Part shown: positions 56,633 to 64,000 of the stretch, one piece after another
How the letters are laid out: every line of letters begins with the position of its first letter
Numbering within the stretch: position 1 is the first letter of the stretch
Source: Cichorium intybus
Lineage: Eukaryota; Streptophyta; Magnoliopsida; Asterales; Asteraceae
Length of the DNA: 64,000 nucleotides
Reading direction: 5' to 3'
NCBI GenBank assembly: GCA_023525715.1
Contig: CM042011.1
Location: forward strand, 65,277,354-65,341,353
The notes under the pieces: generated by a model
The model's input: only the letters and a program-made list of their open reading frames with translations
Databases searched by the model: none
What the model was told of the DNA's origin: nothing
Program-made: the position numbers and the translations under genes

Positions 56633-59600
56633 TTACTGTGAAATCATCCCTAATTCACCAATGAAGAATAGCAACTTTTGTTCGTCAAGAGGTTTGATGA
56701 AAATGTCAGCAAGTTGTTGCTCAGTAGGAACATAGAGAAGCTCAATTTTGTCCTTTTGAATGATATCTCTGATGAAGTGATGTCTCACATCAATATGCTT
56801 TGTTTTTGAGTGTTGAACTGGATTTTGAGAGATAAGAGTGGCACTGGTGTTGTCACAGCAGATAGGAGTTTTTGACATCCTAAAGCCATAATGCATCAGT
56901 TGGTTCTGAATCCACAGTACTTGGGCACAGCATCTGCCAGCAACTACATATTCAGCTTCAGCAGTTGAGCAAGCAACTGATGAATGCTTCTTGCTGGACC
57001 AGCTGATAAGACGATTTCCCAGGAGTTAACAACCTCTAGAGGTGCTCTTACGGTCCATGGAGCAACCTACGAAATCAGAATCAGTGAATCCAACGAGATC
57101 AAAGGAAGACTCACATGGATACCAGAGTCCCAGATTTGGTGTATGCTTTAGATAGCGAAATATTCTTTTGACCGCATTTAGATGAGACTCTTTAGGCATG
57201 GCTTGAAATCGAGCACACATACTGGTGGCAAAAACAATATCAGGACGACTAGCAGTAAGGTACAGAAGAGATCCAATCATGCCTCTGTAGAAACAGGAAT
57301 TTACATCAACGCCAGAGGAATCAGCAGACAGAGACACAGAGGTACTCATAGGAGTCTTGGCTGGCTTGCATTCAGAGAAAGAAAACTTCTTTAACATGTC
57401 TTGTAAATATTTACTTTGGCTGATGAAGATACCATCAGATGATTGCTTAACTTGAAGACCCAAGAAGAAGGATAGCTCGCCCATCATGCTCATTTCAAAC
57501 TTTGATGACATAACGTTTGCAAATTCATCACTTAGCTTGTCATTGGTTGATCCAAAGATAATGTCATTGACATAGACTTGAGCAAGAATGATGTCATCAC
57601 CCGATCTTTTGATGAACAGAGTATTGTTAATGGCCCCACGGTGATAACCTTTCCTAAGCAAATATGTTGCCAAAGTATCATACCAGGCCCTGGGAGCTTG
57701 CTTAAGACCATAAACTGCTTTGTCTAAACGATACACATAGTTTGGAAAGGAGTCATTGCAGAACCCTGGGGGTTGTTTCAAATAGACTTCTTGAGGGAGA
57801 TCACCATGCAAAAGGCAGTCTTCACATCCATTTGAAAAACTTTGAATTTCATGAAGGAGGCAAATGCAAGAAATAATCTGAAAGCTTCCAAACGAGCGAC
57901 AGGAGCAAAAGTTTCATCATAGTCTAAACCTTCCATCTGAGTGAAACCTTGAGCCACCAGACGAGCTTTGTTCCTGATAACGATTCCATCTTCATCCATC
58001 TTGTTTCTGAATACCCAACGAGTACCAATGATTGTCTTTCCCGGAGGAAGAGGAACTAGAGTCCATACTTTGTGCCTTTCAAACTCATGTAGTTCATCCT
58101 GCATAGCTTTAATCCAGTCAGCATCGTGAAGAGCCTCATCTACTTTCTTTGGTTCAACTAGCGAGACAAAGTTCACATAAAGACAAAAGTTGCTGGACAC
58201 TTGTCTTCTGGTACGAACTCCAGATGCAACATCTCCAATGACCTGAGAGAAAGGATGATCTTTAACAACTGGAAGGGATTGTGAGAGTAGAGTAGCTTCG
58301 CTTTCGACATCAAGTGGAGGATCAGGAACATCAGACGAATCTTCAGGAGAAGATGATGATTCAGGAGGTGGATCATTAGGAGAAAGCTGATCATGAGATA
58401 GAGGAGAAACATCTTCAGGGGAATGTGATGCAGAGGGAACAATGATTTGATCAGATGTGCCAGATGAGATGGGACTCAGAAGGTTTTCAAACACTGAATG
58501 CTCATGTACTTCATGCTGATGAGGAAAGGTGGATTCGTCGAAGCATACATGTATTGACTCGATTACTTTTCTTTTGCTGACATTGAAAACTCTGAATGCT
58601 TTGGAAATTGCAGAATATCCTAGGAAAATTCCATCATCTGACTTGGCTTCAAACTTTGACTGCTGCTCCCCCTGTTTTAAGATAAAACATGCACAACCAA
58701 AGGCATGAAAATATGAGATATCAGGAGATCGACCTTTCAGTACTTCGTATGCAGTCTTTCCATGTCTCTTGACAATGATGGATCTGTTTTGAGTGTAGCA
58801 GGCGGTGTTGACAGCTTCTGCCCAGAATGACAGAGGAAGACCAACATCTACAACCATTGTCCTGTCGGCTTCAATCAAGGTTCGATTTCTTCTCTCAGCA
58901 ACACCATTTTGTTCAAGAGTTCTTACAGCAGAGAAATTTTTTAGAATACCCTTTTCTTCACAGAAATCTTCCAGAGTTTGATTTCGAAACTCTGTGCCAT
59001 GATCACTTCGTAGTTGTTTAACCTTCAGATCAAAGAGAACTTCTGATTGCTTGATTAAGGTGATTATCTCAGTGGCAGCATCACTCTTGTTTCTTAAAAA
59101 CACAACCCAGGTGAAACGAGAAAATTCTTCTACAATTACCAATGAATATTTTTTGCCAGCGAGAGATGCCACAGGAATAGGTCCAAAGAGATCCATATGC
59201 ATTAAGCTGAATGGAGACACAATGGAGGAGCACTGTTTAGATTTAAAAGACACTTTGATCTGTTTACCTTTTTCACATGCAGAGCACACTTTATCCTTCA
59301 CAAAGTTCATCTTAGGGATGCCACGAGCTAACTGGTTTTTGGAGATCTTTGAGATGTTCTTGAAGTTCAAGTGTGACAGACGCTTGTGCCATAGCCAGTT
59401 GATGTGAGATTGAGCTCGTGAGAAGAAACACCTCTTGAGGGATAAGTCAGCAGAGAACATATCTAATATGTAGATGTCATCACAACGTTTGGCAGATAGA
59501 ACCACTTCTTTGTCAGCATTTATTATATTTCCTTCCCTTTTATTGAAACAGACATCATAATCTGCATCACACAGCTGACTAATGGATATGAGATTATGTT

Positions 59601-59790
59601 TAAGACCTTTAACATATGAAACATTTGAAAACTGTACAGATTTACAACGAATGGTGCCATAGCCCTTGGTTTGACCATGACTATTATCACCATAAGTAAC
59701 CACTGGACCATTTTTCTTCAAAAAATCTTCCTACAGGGACTTGTATCCAGTCATATGACGAGAGCATCCACTGTCGAGATACCAAATGTT
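56633..59790 (-). pseudogene. pol: copia pol of the Agenet-bearing element
   Basis: Protease WYLDSGCSRHMTG (about 59,775), zinc site WLWHKRLSHLNF, integrase HMDLFGP, RSDHGTEF and EQNGVAERRNRTL, reverse transcriptase from WVFRNKMDEDG, RNase H with TDSDFVGC, STAEAEY and HSKTKHIDVRHHF. Breaks: TAG at 59,731-59,733 just after the protease motif, a one-base loss near 57,808 in RT, TAA at 57,026-57,028 in RNase H. The RT catalytic box reads YVNDIIFG (about 57,570) instead of YVDD, so the first catalytic aspartate is changed. Copies and integrates the element when intact; this copy cannot. Confidence 0.9.
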
Positions 59791-59828
59791 TTCCTGGCCC
59801 TGCAGTTACTAATGCACAAGTGAGAACT

Positions 59829-62063
59829 TTAGTGAACCCATTTGGAAATGGGTGTGAGATATGAGAAGAATGTGTAGCATTCAGAGGGAAGGCAGTTTAA
59901 TGAGTTTTCCCTTTTGGTCCATTTATTACATCGAGAGGCTATGTTAGTTTTTCTGTCAGATCTAGGCTCAAATAAGCACTGATTCGCCATATGGGATGAG
60001 TCACCACATCTATAACATGTCCTGATGGGTTTGGAATTCTTAGTTTTTGGAAATCCAGTTTTATTCAAGATTTTTTAAAAAGAGAATTTTCTTTTGGATC
60101 CATCAGACACACCAGTAGATGTGTGACAGTCAGAAGCTTCACAAGCAATGCTTGAGACAGTATGAAATTCACCATCGGAGATTGGAAATCTGATGAGATT
60201 CTCAGTACTGACACCAACATTATCTTGTTCAACTCCTTTAGATGAGGGATCAGTGGCACTGATTTTGGTTTGAATGTTGATATTCCCTTTCTCATTAATG
60301 GAGCAATGTTTTTCAAGAAGTTCAGTTTCCTTTTTAAATCCTGAAGGAACAAACTTGTTTTTGAAATCTTCAATCAATTCTTCTCTTGTAGGAAAAATAG
60401 GTTCAGTTTCAATTTTTTTAAAAATCATAACAGCACTTTCAAAGTCTCCTCCAAGAATTTTGGTAGCCTGAAAGGATATCTGATCATTTATCATTTTGGA
60501 GACTCTTTTGTGAGACCGAGTCCAGTTTTTAATAATCAATTGAATATTCTTTGTTTCATTTTCAGCGGATTGTTTTTCCTCAAAAAGAAGTTTGTTTGAC
60601 AGAATAAGGTCACGACATTCAAATTTTAACCTGGAATAGTCAAGATCTTTATTTTTTAATTGAGTTTTCAATTGTTCATTTTCAAGATTCAAATGATATC
60701 TGATAGAATTTGATTTTTCAAGGCACACATGCAAATACTCAAAAGCTTTTGTTTTTCCATTCAAAGATAAATTAACAAAGTTATTGACCTGATACATAGA
60801 TGGGTCACAATCTTTTGCAGTGCCAGTATCAGTGGAACTGGTACTGCTCCTTGACTCTTCAGTAGGACCGCTAGTTGTGGCCATCAGACAGACATTCTGA
60901 CTCTCATCATCAGAGGAATCTGCCTCTTCTTCCCAATTTTCTTTCTCTTCTTCAGCGATCAGCACTTTGGATCCAAGGTTTTTCCTTTTAAGAGAGGCAA
61001 CGAGTCTCTTGTACTTCACTTCATACGACTCGTCTTTAGACTCTACCTTCTTCGCATTACAATCTTTAGCAAAGTGCTCAGTGCTCCCACAGTTGAAGCA
61101 TTTTCCATCATTCTTTTTTTCGCCAGTAACTTTAGAATTGTCGTTGATGGACTTTCTGAAGGAAGAGAAATGTGGTTTTGATCCACTAGAGAAACGTGGA
61201 GCTTCATTTCGTCTGCTGTCCTTGTACTGACTGAATTGTTTCACTATCAGGGCTGCTTGAGATGCAAGATCTGCCATGTGCTTGAATTCTTCATCTTCAT
61301 CATCTAGGCCATCGTCACCAGCATCCTCACAGTCAGTCTTCTCCTGATTCTTTGAGAATAAGGCAGCAGATCTTTCACGCTGACTATCACTCATGATTTC
61401 TTTTCTCTGAGCCTTGATCTCATCATGACTGCGGAGGTTTCCAAACAAGCTTTGAAGATCCATAGTACGAATTTTCTCACTATTCTTCAAAACATCGACA
61501 TGATGCTCCCATTTATCGTCCAAAGAATCAAGAAATTTAAGGACGAGAACAGAGTCGAGTTTGATAATGTTGAATCTTCTCATATCATTGACCAGAAAGT
61601 TAAAGCGATTGAAGGTCTAAGTGATTGTTTCATTTTTGTATGCAAAAAAATGTTCGTATTTTCGATTTAGAATATTCTCCTGAGCAGCTAAAACCTCAGC
61701 AGTGCCTTCGAAGGCAACAGTGAGAGTGCTCAGCATCTCTTTGGCAGTGAGACAGTTTTGAACCAGATGATAGATCTCATAAGGAAGAGAGTTACCGATA
61801 ACAGCTCTGGCTCGAGCATCAAGATTTACAATTCGCTTGTCATCTTCAGTAAATTCATGAGGAGGAGTAGCTTTCTTTTCAACAGGAACACCATCTTTGG
61901 TGACGGTAAAGTGGGGAATATAAGTTCCGTTCTTCAGAATATCTGGCATGTGGTAGTCCATGGTTTCAAGAACCATGAGAGCTTTGCTTTTCCACATGCC
62001 AAAATTATTGGCATCGAAGGGTGGAATCTTGTTGCTAGAAGTAGAAGAGAAAGAGGAAGACAT
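59829..62063 (-). pseudogene. gag: gag of the Agenet-bearing copia
   Basis: ATG at 62,063 (MSSSFSSTSSNKIPPFDANN). UBN2-type gag core (GMWKSKALMVLETMD to LDSLDDKWEHH), zinc knuckle CFNCGSTEHFAKDC (about 61,090), coiled-coil-rich segment, then a second knuckle CYRCGDSSHMANQC (about 60,000). One frame throughout with in-frame stops at 61,617-61,619 and 60,075-60,077, then a shift before pol between 59,830 and 59,780. Two zinc knuckles is more than the single one of the SIRE-like gag. Confidence 0.85.
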
Positions 62064-62080
62064 TCTTGAATGAAGAAGAA

Positions 62081-62095
62081 CCTGATCTGATACCA
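62081..62095 (-). other. primer-binding site of the Agenet-bearing copia
   Basis: TGGTATCAGATCAGG on the minus strand two bases inside the 5' LTR: initiator-Met tRNA complement with a change after the first ten bases. Confidence 0.8.
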
Positions 62096-62097
62096 GT

Positions 62098-62482
62098 TGT
62101 TAGAACACACAGATCGATCAAACAAGAACAATAGAAAGAACAAGGCAATAGATTCAACACAGAAACCTTTGATCTCACACAGAGATCTATTTTTATAATC
62201 ACCACGTTAAGTTTTACAGAAACCTCTAACTATGTATTTATACAATGACTATGCTAAGTATATTTGGAGAATCCCTACAAATCAGGGAACTTCTAACTAT
62301 AAAACAGATAACAATGGAAACTAGATAAACTCTACAAATGCGATGATCCTTACAACCTACTGCCGCTACCTGATCCTGAGAACTTTATCAGCAGCAGTCC
62401 TTTTGACAATCATCAGATTCAAATACATGCTGTTAACAGATCATCTGATGTTGAAGATCAGATGACGATTAACAGCCCAACA
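62098..62482 (-). repeat. 5' LTR of the Agenet-bearing copia
   Basis: 385 bp, pairs with 51,481-51,867; ends TTCTAACA on the minus strand before the primer-binding site. Confidence 0.95.
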
Positions 62483-62487
62483 CCACT

Positions 62488-64000
62488 AAATAAGGGAAAA
62501 GTTTGTGGATGACAAGGCATTCACATATATTTAAGGGCAATGGGGTGTTGTTAGACGCTTACCATTCTCTATAAAATTTCAAATTTATGTTGTTCTTTTA
62601 GACAAGTGAGAGTATGTCAGTTTTAATATTCAAAAATAAATAAATGAACTATGTTGTTGTTCGTGGGTGAACCAACGAGGTTGCACAATTAAGAGCATAT
62701 AAGAAATAGATAGATACTGATATTTATATGTATAACTATAGATTATTCACCAACTATCGATATAAGAATTCAGAGTCATATCACTACTTACTAAGTAGCA
62801 AAAAATAAGTAGTTATTATTTATTTAATTATTAAACATTAATCAAGCTTAATTATTAAGAGCTAATAATAAGGGATTTGGAACTTATTTATTAGACAAAG
62901 AAGGCTTTTAAAAAAATAAAAATAGCAGCCATAAGAAAAAGGGGTCTCGATAGGTTATTTTGCTAAAAAAAAATTTTAAGAGCCCCTTTGAAGTAACCCT
63001 AGTTGCCACCTTTGCCCTTTCCTCAATCCATCCCTCTCTCTCTTTTGGCGACACAAACAACAATGGAAGGAAATAAAAGAAGCTTTGTTTGGTTTGATGT
63101 ATACCAACTCTTATTTGTGCTTTGTATGGATTAACCATTAAAGATGATCCATCTTGATAATCTCTTTCCAATTACAATTTTAAACATGCTATGAGTTGAT
63201 CAAAATGTTGATTTATAGTTTTTTACTAAATTCATGGCTTGGGATTGATTGAAAATTCTAGTATGTTAAGTCTTTCATTGTTGTACTTTTATGAAGGTTG
63301 TTGTATGTCAATCCCCAATAAGTTTTTCCATAGTACGACGTAATATGGAGTGCGTTGATCTTCTGACGGGGCATGTTCTTGATGCTGCTAATGAAAGTTC
63401 AGTTTAAACTTCGACGGCATAATGTAATGGTACATATCATAGCTTCATAATCTGATATGAATATTTTTTCTTTTAGAGGTCAATTTTTAGGTTTCATTTT
63501 GACTTTGGTGGGTTTTCTTCATATATTAGCTCCTTCTTCTTTGGTTTCCTATAGTCTTTAATCTGATATGAATATTTTTCTTTTAGAGGTCAATTCTTAG
63601 GTTTCATTTTGATTTTGGTGGGCTTTCTTCGTATATTTGCTTCTTCTTCTTTGGTTTCCTATGGTCTTTAAGTTCTGCTATACTAATGGAAATAGAGGTA
63701 TAAACATTGATATGGTCTAGGTACATATGGCTGACTTGTTTATTATAAGGAGCTAAGGTTGGGCTTATCTTAGTCTATCCTTTTTATCATGGCTTGGAAC
63801 TTCTTGAAGTATGTTTAGGACTTCCACTCTCCTATCTCCTTATATTATTTAGGATTAGGAGCAATGGTGGGTTGATCTGTGTCTCCTCTACCTAAATGGA
63901 TGTCGTCCCTTTTTCAGTGGTTACCATGGGTGGAATAATATTTAATGGTGTAGCAGGAGGGATTCTCTCCTGTATGGTGGTTTTGTTCAAGCTCATGCAG
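62488..64000. other. intergenic flank, no gene seen
   Basis: Continuation of the sequence broken at 51,480. AT-rich; a pyrimidine-rich CCCTCTCTCTC stretch at 63,031-63,042 could be a 5' UTR but no coding exon follows that I can recognise. Confidence 0.5.
63451..63672 (+). repeat. tandem duplication of about 111 bp
   Basis: TCTGATATGAATATTTTTTC... at 63,451 repeats at 63,562 with a few changes, including the shared GGTTTCCTATRGTCTTTAA end. Confidence 0.85.

Larger units (their letters stand above)
51481..62482 (-). mobile_element. copia element with accessory ORF and antisense Agenet gene
   Basis: 11.0 kb on the minus strand: 5' LTR 62,482-62,098, primer-binding site, gag, pol, a plus-strand Agenet gene, a 1-kb spacer, accessory ORF, polypurine tract, 3' LTR 51,867-51,481. 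Perfect CCACT duplication (51,476-51,480 and 62,483-62,487). About 15 differences by eye between the 385-387-bp LTRs (about 4%), so much older than the 10.8-kb SIRE-like copy. Every coding part carries a stop or frameshift. Confidence 0.95.

Overview
The window is plant nuclear DNA: AT-rich, with GT-AG introns, Ty1/copia and hAT elements, a tRNA-derived SINE and long (TA)n runs. The repeat families look like those I know from Asteraceae genomes such as lettuce, but that assignment is memory rather than evidence in the sequence. Only two host genes look intact: a bHLH047/POPEYE-like gene (22,269-23,142, four exons) and an HVA22-like gene (40,559-41,801, five exons). Host-derived remnants are a MAP65-like two-exon fragment (36,638-37,382) and an unidentified acidic-tailed exon set (37,594-38,207).

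1-20,070 is a nested retrotransposon block. It opens with the 3' end of a copia element (accessory ORF, polypurine tract, LTR 848-1,356), then a LINE scrap. Next comes a non-autonomous gag-only copia element (5' LTR 1,888-2,184 plus 13,004-13,393, internal region to 19,385, 3' LTR 19,386-20,070). Its 5' LTR is split by a 10.8-kb SIRE-like copia on the minus strand (2,185-12,998, target-site duplication AATTC, LTRs of exactly 1,471 bp each). The gag-only element carries four copies of a long hairpin whose 22-nt loop is conserved while both stem arms change together.

20,071-51,475 is mostly intergenic, holding the two host genes, MITEs with clear target-site duplications (two related hAT MITEs, one Asp-free ATCCGG-rich hAT MITE, Tourist-like elements), a gag-protease-only Tork-like copia (30,053-32,789), a SINE with a 15-bp duplication, a decayed hAT transposase, and two solo LTRs (48,252-50,059 and 50,640-51,334).

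51,481-62,482 is an 11.0-kb minus-strand copia element with LTRs, a CCACT duplication, gag, pol and a long accessory (env-like) ORF. Between pol and the accessory ORF, on the opposite strand, lies a small gene with its own TATA box that encodes a tandem Agenet (Tudor-like chromatin-reader) protein. I consider this antisense host-type gene and the covarying hairpin family the two most unusual things in the window. All coding parts of this element carry stops or frameshifts, so this copy is dead. The right end (62,488-64,000) holds no recognisable gene.
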